Of a stretch of DNA of 45,409 nt, positions 24,948 to 32,823 are shown in pieces. A model generated the notes under the pieces. It ran no database searches, was not told where the DNA came from, and worked only from the letters and a program-made list of their open reading frames with translations. Location: positions 1 through 45,409 of the forward strand of contig CAUHCL010000007.1 in the NCBI GenBank assembly GCA_959604655.1. Direction: 5' to 3'. Both the position numbers and the translations under genes were made by a program. The DNA is from an uncultured Alistipes sp. GTDB lineage: Bacteria > Bacteroidota > Bacteroidia > Bacteroidales > Rikenellaceae. Position 1 is the stretch's first letter, and every line of letters starts with the position of its first letter.

Positions 24948-27155
24948 CTACTTGTGAATCACGCGGTCGCGCAGCTCGGCGAGCTTGGCTTTGTTCCAGC
25001 GATCGGTCGTGCCGACCAGATAGCCCGTTATGCGCTGCAATTTGTCGATGTTGTCGCTGCCGCACTTCGGACACGCGGTCAGATGCTCGTCGGCATCCTC
25101 GTAGCCGCAGTCCATGCAGCGGTTGCGGTTGTGGTTGACCGAGCTGTAACCGATGTCGTACTTGTCCATCAAATCTACTATGTCCATTATCGCCTGCGGA
25201 TTGTGCGTGGCGTCGCCGTCGATCTCCACGTAGAAGATGTGTCCGCCGCCCGTGAGCGCATGGTAGGGGGCCTCCACCTCGGCCTTGTGCTTGGGCGAGC
25301 AGTGATAATAGACGGGCACATGGTTCGAATTGGTGTAATAGGCCTTGTCGGTAATGCCCTTCAACTCGCCGAAATCCTTGCGGTCGCGGCCCGTGAACTT
25401 GCCCGACAAACCCTCGGCGGGAGTGGCCAGCACGCTGAAATTATGCCCGTAGCGCTCCGAGAATCCGTTCACACGCTCGCGCATGTGCCCCACGATCCTA
25501 AGTCCCAGCTCCTGCGCCTCGGCGCTCTCGCCGTGGTGCTTGCCCACGAGTGCTATAAGGCACTCGGCCAGACCGATGAAACCTATGCCCAGAGTACCTT
25601 GATTTATGACGCTCTCGATGGTGTCGTTGGGTCCGAGCTTCTCGCTGCCCACCCACAACGACGACATCAACAGCGGGAACTGCTTGGCAAGCGCCGTCTT
25701 CTGGAAATCGTAACGGTCGCACAGCTGACGCGCCGTGGTCTCCAGAACGGCGTCCAGTTTCTCGAAGAACTTTTCGATGCGTGCCCCTTCGTCCGCTATA
25801 TCCATGCACTCTATGGCCAGTCGCACGATGTTGATCGTCGTGAACGACAGATTGCCTCGGCCTACGGAAGTCTTCTCGCCGAAGCGGTTCTCGAACACGC
25901 GCGTACGGCATCCCATGGTCGCCACCTCGTAGAGGTAACGCTTGGGATCGTCGGCACGCCACTTCTCGTGGCGGTTGAACGGAGCGTCGAGATTCACGAA
26001 ATTGGGGAAGAACCGCCGCGCCGTAACCTTGCAGGCCAGCTTGTAGAGATCGTAGTTGGGATCCTCGGGCAGATAGCTCACGCCGCGCTTCTTCTTCCAT
26101 ATCTGTATGGGGAATATCGCCGTCGAGCCGTTGCCCACGCCCTCGTAGGTCGAGATCAGCAGCTCGCGGATAATGCAACGGCCCTCGGCCGAGGTGTCGG
26201 TACCGTAATTGATCGACGAGAACACGACCTGGTTGCCGCCGCGCGAATGGATGGTGTTCATGTTGTGGATAAAGGCCTCCATCGACTGGTGCACGCGGCC
26301 CACGGTGCGGTTGATGGCATGTTGCAACACGCGTTCCTCACCCTTCAGGCCATCCAGATCGCGCTCCACGTAGTCGGGGAACTGCGCATCGTAGAGGTGC
26401 GAATAATCCTCGCCGCTGAAACGCTCCAGAGTCTTTACTTCCTCGACGAACGAACGGCGCACGTAGGGCGCCAGATAGAAATCGAACGCGGGAATGGCCT
26501 GCCCGCCGTGCATCTCGTTCTGCACCGTCTCCATCGATATGCAGCCCATGATGCTGGCCGTCTCGATGCGCTTGGTGGGACGCGACTCGCCGTGGCCCGC
26601 CTGGAAACCGTGCTCCAGAATCTTGTCCAGCGGATGCTGTATGCAGGTGAGCGACTTGGTGGGATAGTAATCCTTGTCGTGAATGTGTATATAGTTATTG
26701 CGCAATGCCGTGCGCGTCTGCTCCGAGAGCAGGTAATCGTCGACGAAAGGTTTGGTGGTCTCGCTGGCGAACTTCATCATCATACCCGCGGGAGTGTCGG
26801 CGTTCATGTTGGCGTTCTCGCGGGTGATGTCGTTGCTCTTGGCCTCGATTATCTCCAGAAATATGTCGCGCGTCTTGGCCTTGCGGGCGATGCTGCGCTT
26901 GTCGCGGTAGGCTATGTAGCGTTTGGCGACCTCCTTGCGCGGCGAGTTCATCAGCTCCATCTCCACCATGTCCTGGATCTGCTCCACCGAGATCTTCTCC
27001 GATCCGCGGCACTCTATGCGGTCGGTTATCTTGTACACCAACGCTTCGTCCTCGCCCCGCTCGGTCGTAAGCATGGCCTTGCGGATCGCGGCAGCGATCT
27101 TCTCGCGGTTGAACCCCACCACGCGTCCGTCTCGTTTAACTACTGTCTGTATCAT
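24948..27155 (-). CDS. nrdD: Anaerobic (class III) ribonucleoside-triphosphate reductase
   Basis: Oxygen-sensitive glycyl-radical enzyme reducing NTPs to dNTPs. An N-terminal ATP-cone (about residues 3-95; VVKRDGRVVGFNREKI) gives allosteric control. Catalytic-core cysteines are seen in TCIQHPL and TMGCRTRV. The C-terminal zinc site uses CMDC and CPKC (Cys680, 683, 695, 698), and the radical glycine is Gly711 in RITGYLVG. The 735-residue length is standard. The enzyme does not need B12, yet a cobalamin riboswitch lies in its 5' leader. That implies repression when B12 is abundant, and so a B12-dependent class II reductase elsewhere (inference). Confidence 0.96.
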   Translation of the reverse strand: MIQTVVKRDGRVVGFNREKIAAAIRKAMLTTERGEDEALVYKITDRIECRGSEKISVEQIQDMVEMELMNSPRKEVAKRYIAYRDKRSIARKAKTRDIFLEIIEAKSNDITRENANMNADTPAGMMMKFASETTKPFVDDYLLSEQTRTALRNNYIHIHDKDYYPTKSLTCIQHPLDKILEHGFQAGHGESRPTKRIETASIMGCISMETVQNEMHGGQAIPAFDFYLAPYVRRSFVEEVKTLERFSGEDYSHLYDAQFPDYVERDLDGLKGEERVLQHAINRTVGRVHQSMEAFIHNMNTIHSRGGNQVVFSSINYGTDTSAEGRCIIRELLISTYEGVGNGSTAIFPIQIWKKKRGVSYLPEDPNYDLYKLACKVTARRFFPNFVNLDAPFNRHEKWRADDPKRYLYEVATMGCRTRVFENRFGEKTSVGRGNLSFTTINIVRLAIECMDIADEGARIEKFFEKLDAVLETTARQLCDRYDFQKTALAKQFPLLMSSLWVGSEKLGPNDTIESVINQGTLGIGFIGLAECLIALVGKHHGESAEAQELGLRIVGHMRERVNGFSERYGHNFSVLATPAEGLSGKFTGRDRKDFGELKGITDKAYYTNSNHVPVYYHCSPKHKAEVEAPYHALTGGGHIFYVEIDGDATHNPQAIMDIVDLMDKYDIGYSSVNHNRNRCMDCGYEDADEHLTACPKCGSDNIDKLQRITGYLVGTTDRWNKAKLAELRDRVIHK

Positions 27156-27289
27156 CTTACCTGGTTTTTAATTATTCACCTCTCCGTTACCCGCGAAACA
27201 TCCCCACACGCTCCGCATGCAAAAACATATCGGGATTAAAATTTCGGTCGGTCGCATGCCCTTCGCCCGAAGACATAACGCCACGCATA

Positions 27290-27465
27290 TCCGACAGGCA
27301 GGTCTTCTGACTCGCTCCTTACCGCACGGTCTTCCCGCCGCAGGGCAGTGACCATGAGATTGTACGGCATTTTCGAGAGTTTACAGCTACGGGGATAGTC
27401 CCTGAATCACACAGGAGTTCCCTTTTAATCTCCGGCGCGGCACATGAAAACCGCTAAAGGAGAAC
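27290..27465 (-). ncRNA. Cobalamin (adenosylcobalamin-type) riboswitch upstream of nrdDG
   Basis: On the minus strand the family's conserved blocks occur in order: AAAAGGGAA (27426-27418), CAGGGACTATCCCCGTAGCTGTAA (about 27404-27381), CACTG (27350-27346), GGGAAG (27336-27331), and the 3' B12 box AGTCAGAAGACCTGCC (27312-27297). The aptamer ends about 140 nt before the nrdD ATG. The expression platform is not obvious: no strong terminator is seen, so control may be at translation initiation. TAATTTTG (27485-27478) is a plausible -7 just upstream of the aptamer. Confidence 0.88.
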
Positions 27466-27477
27466 CCATCGCGAGAA

Positions 27478-27485
27478 CAAAATTA
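27478..27485 (-). promoter_or_regulatory. -7 box of the riboswitch-nrdDG transcript
   Basis: TAATTTTG on the minus strand matches TAnnTTTG and would start the RNA just 5' of the cobalamin aptamer. No exact TTTG is present at -33. Confidence 0.5.
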
Positions 27486-27626
27486 AGGATAAGCCGCAAC
27501 AGCGCAATCCGCCCGAGGGAAAAGTTATCAACAATTATTACACATTAGCATTACAGCCTGCAAATCAACGCTTTATGTATCGCATTAATTTACAGCGGCA
27601 AACAGAATGGCAAACATAACAAATCA

Positions 27627-27657
27627 CCCTCCCGCAACGATTTCGCGCAAGAGGGAG
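27627..27657. other. Weak hairpin in the eno-nrdD gap
   Basis: CCCTCCC and GAGGGAG flank a 17-nt partly self-complementary loop. It lies past repeat copy 3 from eno and could be the distal eno terminator. The rest of 27486-27688 is AT-rich and shows no ORF or other structure I can support. Confidence 0.35.
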
Positions 27658-27688
27658 CATGTTTTATGAAAATTCACATCCGACATTT

Positions 27689-27788
27689 CGACATCGCCGT
27701 GCGATGTCGGCAGTTCGCCGCCGCCCCATGCGGCGGACTGCTGCTCACCCGAAAGGTTCGCGCATTCCGACCGCCGTCGGCGAACAGC
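27689..27788 (+). repeat. Three-hairpin intergenic repeat, copy 3
   Basis: Hairpin I CGACATCGC-cgt-GCGATGTCG (27689-27709). Hairpin II 27710-27741. A long linker with CGAAAGG and CGCGCATTCC is shared with copy 1. Hairpin III CCGAC-cgcc-GTCGG follows, then GCGAACAGC. It lies 54 bp beyond the eno stop, antisense to eno, and about 200 bp upstream of the riboswitch promoter. A 68-codon minus-strand frame across it is rejected. Confidence 0.85.
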
Positions 27789-27842
27789 TGCTGCACATGA
27801 CTTGCGGCGCATAAACACGCGCTTATACACCTAAGCACGCCC

Positions 27843-29123
27843 CTACCTTATCCGCCTGTAACCGTAAACGGCCAGTTCGCCCAGCTCCTCCTCGATACGC
27901 AGCAACTGGTTGTATTTGGCCATGCGGTCCGAGCGGCTCAGCGAACCCGTCTTTATCTGCCCGCTGTTCACCGCCACGGCTATGTCGGCTATGGTGGCAT
28001 CCTCGGTCTCGCCCGAGCGGTGCGACGTCACGGTGGTATAGCCGTGACGATGGGCCATCTCAATGGCATCGAGCGTCTCGCTCAGCGAACCTATCTGGTT
28101 TACCTTTATAAGTATGGAGTTTCCGCACTTCTCGGCGATGCCTCTTGACAGGAACTCCACGTTGGTCACGAACAGATCGTCGCCCACGAGCTGGCAGCGG
28201 TCGCCTATACGCTCGGTCAGCCTGCGCCAACCCTCCCAGTCGTTCTCGCTCATGCCGTCCTCGATCGAGTCGATCGGATACTTCGACACGAGCTGCTCCA
28301 GATAGGCTATCTGCTCGTCGGCCGTACGTCGGGCACCCGCAGCGCCCTCGAACATGGTATAGTCGTACACGCCGTCGCGATAGAACTCCGACGAGGCGCA
28401 GTCCATTCCGATCGTGACATCCTCCGCAGGTCGGTACCCCGCCGATTCTATGGCCGCGATGATCGAATCCAAGGCATCCTCGGTACCGTTCAGCGCGGGG
28501 GCGAAACCGCCCTCGTCGCCCACGGCCGTACTCAGCCCGCGGTCGTGCAGCACCCTTTTCAGGGCATGGAACACCTCCGCGCCCATGCGCAAACCCTCGC
28601 GGAACGACGTCGCGCCCACGGGGCGTATCATGAATTCCTGAAACGCTATCGGCGCATCGCTGTGCGAACCGCCGTTGATGATGTTCATCATCGGCACGGG
28701 CATCACGTGAGCGTTGGTGCCGCCTATGTAACGGTAAAGAGGTACGCCCAGATAGTTCGCCGCCGCCTTCGCCACGGCCAGCGACACGCCGAGTATGGCG
28801 TTCGCGCCCAGCTTCGATTTGGTCGGCGTGCCGTCCAGCTCCAGCATCTTGCGGTCGATGCGACGCTGCTCCAACACCGACATGCCCCACAGTTCGGGAG
28901 CGATCACCTCATTGACGTTGGCCACGGCCTTCAGCGTTCCCTTGCCGCCGTAACGCAGCGCGTCGTTGTCGCGCAGCTCCAATGCCTCGTGCTCGCCCGT
29001 CGAGGCACCCGACGGCACCGAGGCGCGGCCCATTACGCCCGACTCCAGAATGACATCCGTTTCCACCGTGGGATTGCCGCGAGAGTCCAGGATCTCGCGC
29101 GCGACGATCTTTTCAATTCTCAT
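27843..29123 (-). CDS. eno: Enolase
   Basis: Glycolytic 2-phosphoglycerate dehydratase. The 426-residue protein starts IEKIVAREILDSRGNPTVE and includes SGASTGEHEALELRD. Metal and catalytic segments are SIEDGMSENDWEGW, VGDDLFVTN, LIKVNQIGSL and SHRSGETEDATIAD. An in-frame ATG four codons upstream exists, but MRIEKIVA matches the family start. A GATATTTG box (29200-29193) upstream could be its -7. The gene is single, flanked on both sides by copies of the three-hairpin repeat. Confidence 0.97.
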   Translation of the reverse strand: MRIEKIVAREILDSRGNPTVETDVILESGVMGRASVPSGASTGEHEALELRDNDALRYGGKGTLKAVANVNEVIAPELWGMSVLEQRRIDRKMLELDGTPTKSKLGANAILGVSLAVAKAAANYLGVPLYRYIGGTNAHVMPVPMMNIINGGSHSDAPIAFQEFMIRPVGATSFREGLRMGAEVFHALKRVLHDRGLSTAVGDEGGFAPALNGTEDALDSIIAAIESAGYRPAEDVTIGMDCASSEFYRDGVYDYTMFEGAAGARRTADEQIAYLEQLVSKYPIDSIEDGMSENDWEGWRRLTERIGDRCQLVGDDLFVTNVEFLSRGIAEKCGNSILIKVNQIGSLSETLDAIEMAHRHGYTTVTSHRSGETEDATIADIAVAVNSGQIKTGSLSRSDRMAKYNQLLRIEEELGELAVYGYRRIR

Positions 29124-29225
29124 AATATTCCGCATTTTGCGCGGCGCGCCTCACACGGACGCCGCAGGGTTTATAAATCTCGTTACCGACTGCAAATATC
29201 GTTCTTTCGCTATCGGATTATTTAT

Positions 29226-29233
29226 TAATTTTG
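29226..29233 (+). promoter_or_regulatory. Probable -7 box for cutC
   Basis: TAATTTTG matches TAnnTTTG. If it is used, the cutC transcript has a leader of about 185 nt that contains repeat copy 4. The -33 is weak (TTTC at 29205-29208). Confidence 0.45.
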
Positions 29234-29293
29234 CAGTGCAAAAACATTTTGGTTTATCCGCAAAAAAATCGAGGAAATTCGGAAGATATGTTT

Positions 29294-29377
29294 CGACATT
29301 GTATCACGATGTCGGCAGTTCGCCGCCGCCCCATGCGGCGGACTGCCAAAGCACTCCTGCCGCCGTCGGCGAACAGC
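29294..29377 (+). repeat. Three-hairpin intergenic repeat, copy 4
   Basis: Hairpin I CGACATTGT-atc-ACGATGTCG (29294-29314) has one T-G pair and a C-G to T-A swap next to the loop relative to copies 1 and 3. Hairpin II spans 29315-29346 and is identical to copy 3. The linker CAAAGCACTCC resembles copy 2. Hairpin III region and GCGAACAGC end the element. It lies sense-oriented in the probable 5' leader of cutC. Confidence 0.85.
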
Positions 29378-29425
29378 AACCGACTCTTGACGAAAACACG
29401 GATAACATATTAAACATTTACCGCT

Positions 29426-30160
29426 ATGCGAAAGATCGAAGTCTGCTGCTCGTCGCTCGCCGAAGCCCGCGAGGCCGAAGCGGGAGGCGCCGTAAGAATA
29501 GAGTTGTGCGCCGCCATCGCCTGCGGAGGCGTCACCCCGAGCCGTGCGCTCATAGAGTCGGTGGCGAAAGGCGGTCTCGCGCTCGACGTCAATGTCATAA
29601 TCCGTCCGCGCGAAGGCAATTTCCTCTACACGGAGGAAGAGGTGGATATAATGTGCCGCGACATAGAGTTCTGCTGCGAGGCGGGCGTGCACGGAGTGGT
29701 CATAGGCGCACTTACGGCCGACGGCGATATCGACCTCGAAGCCTGCCGCTGCATGAAAAAGGCCGCGGGAGAGATGTCGGTGACGTTCCACAGGGCATTC
29801 GACGTGTGCCGCGCACCGCAGCGCGCGCTGGAGCAGATCATCGAACTCGGCTGCGACCGCCTGCTGACCTCGGGCCTGAAACCCACGGCCGAAGCGGGCG
29901 CGGAGCTTATCGCCGAACTCGTCCGACAGGCCGACGGACGCATAATCGTAATGCCCGGGGCAGGCATACGCCCCTCGAACATAGCCTCCATCGAACGCAT
30001 CACCCGCGCCGAGGAATTCCACTCCACTGCGCGGAACTGCGCGCCCGACGGCATGTCGTACAGAAACCCCGACGTGAGCTTCGCGGTCGAGACGGACGAA
30101 ACCATCGTCCGCCGCACCGACCGCCGCGTGGTGTCACAGCTTGTGAATGACGCCGTTTAA
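29426..30160 (+). CDS. cutC: CutC family protein
   Basis: TIM-barrel protein of the CutC family, 244 residues. Family segments are IEVCCSSLAEA, RIELCAAIACGGVTPS, VIIRPREGNFLYTEEE, VTFHRAFDV, LTSGLKPTAEAG and MPGAGIRPSN. The family was named for copper homeostasis, but a direct role in copper handling is disputed, so the name is taken from homology only. The leader carries repeat copy 4. The 3' end overlaps the convergent transglutaminase-like gene by 27 bp. Confidence 0.92.
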   Translation: MRKIEVCCSSLAEAREAEAGGAVRIELCAAIACGGVTPSRALIESVAKGGLALDVNVIIRPREGNFLYTEEEVDIMCRDIEFCCEAGVHGVVIGALTADGDIDLEACRCMKKAAGEMSVTFHRAFDVCRAPQRALEQIIELGCDRLLTSGLKPTAEAGAELIAELVRQADGRIIVMPGAGIRPSNIASIERITRAEEFHSTARNCAPDGMSYRNPDVSFAVETDETIVRRTDRRVVSQLVNDAV

Positions 30161-32758
30161 CTGTTCGCCGAGCGAGGTGTTGTAACCCTGCGAGAAGTAG
30201 ACTATGCGGCCGAAACTGTCGCACACGGCCACCACGGGCAGCGTCCGCTGCCGCGAACTGCAACCCTCACAGATCATCTCGCGCACCTTGCCGTCGACAT
30301 CGACACCGTAATTAGCGGCCACGTCGCCCAGCATCTTGCGGTCGAACTTGGCGGCATCCTCGGCCGAAGGACTCAGCACCACCACGGGACGCCCCCACTC
30401 TTTCAGCGTGCCCGCCATCGAGGCCAGGTCGCGCAACGCGTGGTTGGTAGGCTCGTCGCCCGAACCCATCACCGCCACGAGGAAATAGCCGCGCCCCGTG
30501 GTCGACAGCAGCGACACTTCCTCGGCGCCTCCGTCGGGCATGTATCGTTTCTCGGCATCCATGAATCCCAGCACGCTCACATCGTCGTCGGCACGGCGCA
30601 TGACGAGCTCCACATCGGTGGTCTCGCCCTCCGCGATGCGGAACGTCACCGCACGCGCCAGCACCTTGCCACTGGCCATGCGGCGGCCCGAGGTGAGCAT
30701 GTAATCGCCCTCGTCCAGCGTGAAGGCACGGCTGAAACGCCCCGCCGAAGCGTCGGCCCCGAGTTCGGTGGCGTCGCCGCCATCGAATCCCTGCAAGACG
30801 CAGCGGCCGTTCTCGATCTTAGACAAGGTGAAATGACGATAATAGTCGGGATCGGGCAGCGACGGATCGGCCGTCTTGTCGTACGTCATGCGCATGTAAC
30901 CCACCTTGCGCTCGCGCTCGGCCACGGGACCGTCCAGCAGCACGTCGATCCACTCGCCGTTCGCGAGATACTGCACCTTGCCCGTCATGCCGTCGACCCG
31001 CGCGGGCAGACCGAACGCGCGGCACGCCGCCACGAAGAATATGCCGCGCGACACACCGTCGGCCTGACGGCAGCGCAGCACACCCGCAGGGGTGCCCTGC
31101 AAGCGGCGGGGATTGTACTCGTCGGCCACGCTGATATTGTCGCGAGTCCACTTTATGATATCCGCAGCGGTCGGCGCATCGCCCACCTCGGGCGTCAGGG
31201 CCTCGCGGATCTCATTGCGATAAGGACGCAAAAATTCGCTCGCTATGCGGGGACACATCACATAATTCACATATTCGGGAGTGAGTTCGCCCGCGGGCAC
31301 CGAACGGAACGCATCGTCGAGCACTTCGAGCGGAGTATCGCGCAAATCCTTACGCGACAACGACCGCAGCATAGCCACGGCACGGGCGCGGTCGGCCTCG
31401 GGCACGCCATAGATGAACGCCTTCACGTCGGCATGGTTGCCCTTGGCGGCTACGAGCAGACGCCGCACCTCGGGTTCGTACGCCGAATCCGTCGGATCGT
31501 CGGTCATGAAGGTAGCCGTATAGGCCATTCGTATCGAATCCTCGCGCGCGAGGCGTATCTTGTTGAGCGCGGCGGCTTCCTCGCTCACATGGGCGGGGAT
31601 CTCGCCCTCGGCGGGCGGGGTTATGTCCTCGACGATCTCCAGCGCGTCACCCGCCTTATGGTCGAGCTTCACGGCGAGATTCTCCGAATCGAGCTTCGCC
31701 ACGCCGAAACGGCCCTCGTGCGACGCCCACACCATCATGTCGCCCAGCCCCGTGTGCAGCACGGCTTCGCCCCGCTCGTCGCTCGTCATGGTGACCACGG
31801 TGCAGAACTCGCCGTAGTTGTAGATCTTGAACTCCACCGTCGCGCCCGGCACCGCCTTGCCGTCGGCATCGGTCACGCGCACCGTAGCGCGGCGAACTGG
31901 AGCGTAGTTGCCCACCACGTTTATCTCGGTGAAACACTTCGTGCGACGTATCACGTCCTCGGGACCTCTGTAATCGCCGAACACGCAGGTGTGCATCAGC
32001 ATGGCACGCGCGGCGGGCTGGTTGAACCACGCCACGTTGAGTTCGGGTTCGGGTTCACAGGCGCCGAGGAACGACCACTTGCCGTCGACCCACACCTCGA
32101 CCCAGGCGTGATTGTCATCGGTATGCGCCCAACGCGGCGTATATACCTGACGCGCGGGGATACCCACGGCGCGCATGGCGGCCACGGTGAAGGTCGATTC
32201 CTCGCCGCAACGCCCCTCGGCGGTGCGGATCACCGCGAGCGGCGACGAAGTGCGGCTGTCGGAGGGGGTGTAGGTGGCCTTCTCGTGGCACCAGTGGTTC
32301 ACTTCCAGAGCCGCGTCGTGCAGCGACATGCCCGCAACACGGCTGCGCAGGGTGTCGTAATATATAGTACGGAACTCGTCCAGACGTTCGTTGTTGACAC
32401 GCACGGGCAGCACGAAATGGCGGTAGAGATCCTCGGGGATGTAGCGGCCCCACGGCATTTCGCGGCGGGCGCGGAGCGACATGCGCACGTTGTCGAGGAA
32501 AAATTCGCCGTCGTAGTCGCCTATGTCGGTCGTGCTCATGGCGCCGTAGAGGAACTCCATCGCCTCGCGTTCCTCGGCCGACATGTCGCCGTCGAAGACC
32601 GAGAACAGAGCGTCGTCGGAGAACATGGCCCGACGCGCCTCGAATCCGTCGTGAATGTCGCGGCGCAGACCGCCGTCCGAAATGAAATGACGCGAACAGC
32701 CTGCCGAAAGCACGGCCGCCGCGACGAATAACGCTTGAAATAATCTCTTGACGTACAT
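30134..32758 (-). CDS. Large lipoprotein with an active and a degenerate transglutaminase-like domain
   Basis: The 874-residue protein has a lipobox LSAGC (Cys21), so it is probably anchored in an outer or inner membrane leaflet facing the periplasm or surface. Domain 1 (about 130-245) has transglutaminase-like Cys184 in EGRCGEES and His217 in DNHAWVEVW, with GACEPEP after it. A beta-sandwich, carboxypeptidase-regulatory-like segment follows (about 270-350; VRVTDADGKAVPGATVEF). A second transglutaminase-like domain (about 540-620) keeps VAACRAFGLPAR but lacks the Cys and His. The last 120 residues look thioredoxin-fold-like (LPVVAVCDSFGRIVY) without CXXC at the usual place. Substrate unknown; protease or peptide cross-link activity is possible. 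Confidence 0.85.
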   Translation of the reverse strand: MYVKRLFQALFVAAAVLSAGCSRHFISDGGLRRDIHDGFEARRAMFSDDALFSVFDGDMSAEEREAMEFLYGAMSTTDIGDYDGEFFLDNVRMSLRARREMPWGRYIPEDLYRHFVLPVRVNNERLDEFRTIYYDTLRSRVAGMSLHDAALEVNHWCHEKATYTPSDSRTSSPLAVIRTAEGRCGEESTFTVAAMRAVGIPARQVYTPRWAHTDDNHAWVEVWVDGKWSFLGACEPEPELNVAWFNQPAARAMLMHTCVFGDYRGPEDVIRRTKCFTEINVVGNYAPVRRATVRVTDADGKAVPGATVEFKIYNYGEFCTVVTMTSDERGEAVLHTGLGDMMVWASHEGRFGVAKLDSENLAVKLDHKAGDALEIVEDITPPAEGEIPAHVSEEAAALNKIRLAREDSIRMAYTATFMTDDPTDSAYEPEVRRLLVAAKGNHADVKAFIYGVPEADRARAVAMLRSLSRKDLRDTPLEVLDDAFRSVPAGELTPEYVNYVMCPRIASEFLRPYRNEIREALTPEVGDAPTAADIIKWTRDNISVADEYNPRRLQGTPAGVLRCRQADGVSRGIFFVAACRAFGLPARVDGMTGKVQYLANGEWIDVLLDGPVAERERKVGYMRMTYDKTADPSLPDPDYYRHFTLSKIENGRCVLQGFDGGDATELGADASAGRFSRAFTLDEGDYMLTSGRRMASGKVLARAVTFRIAEGETTDVELVMRRADDDVSVLGFMDAEKRYMPDGGAEEVSLLSTTGRGYFLVAVMGSGDEPTNHALRDLASMAGTLKEWGRPVVVLSPSAEDAAKFDRKMLGDVAANYGVDVDGKVREMICEGCSSRQRTLPVVAVCDSFGRIVYFSQGYNTSLGEQLNGVIHKL

Positions 32759-32823
32759 TTCAAATGATGTTTTGCCGTAAAATTACAAATAAAAAACTAA
32801 TTTTACACCGAAAAACGTAATTA

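Noticed and set aside
24921..27239. Plus-strand frame of 772 codons opposite nrdD
   Set aside because: It is a shadow of nrdD, whose motifs are complete on the minus strand.
27624..27830. Minus-strand 68-codon frame between eno and the riboswitch
   Set aside because: Most of it is repeat copy 3 read in one frame. The matching stretch in other copies falls in different frames, so the repeat is not coding.
30440..32731. Plus-strand frame of 763 codons opposite the transglutaminase-like gene
   Set aside because: It is a shadow frame; the minus strand has a lipobox and catalytic motifs.
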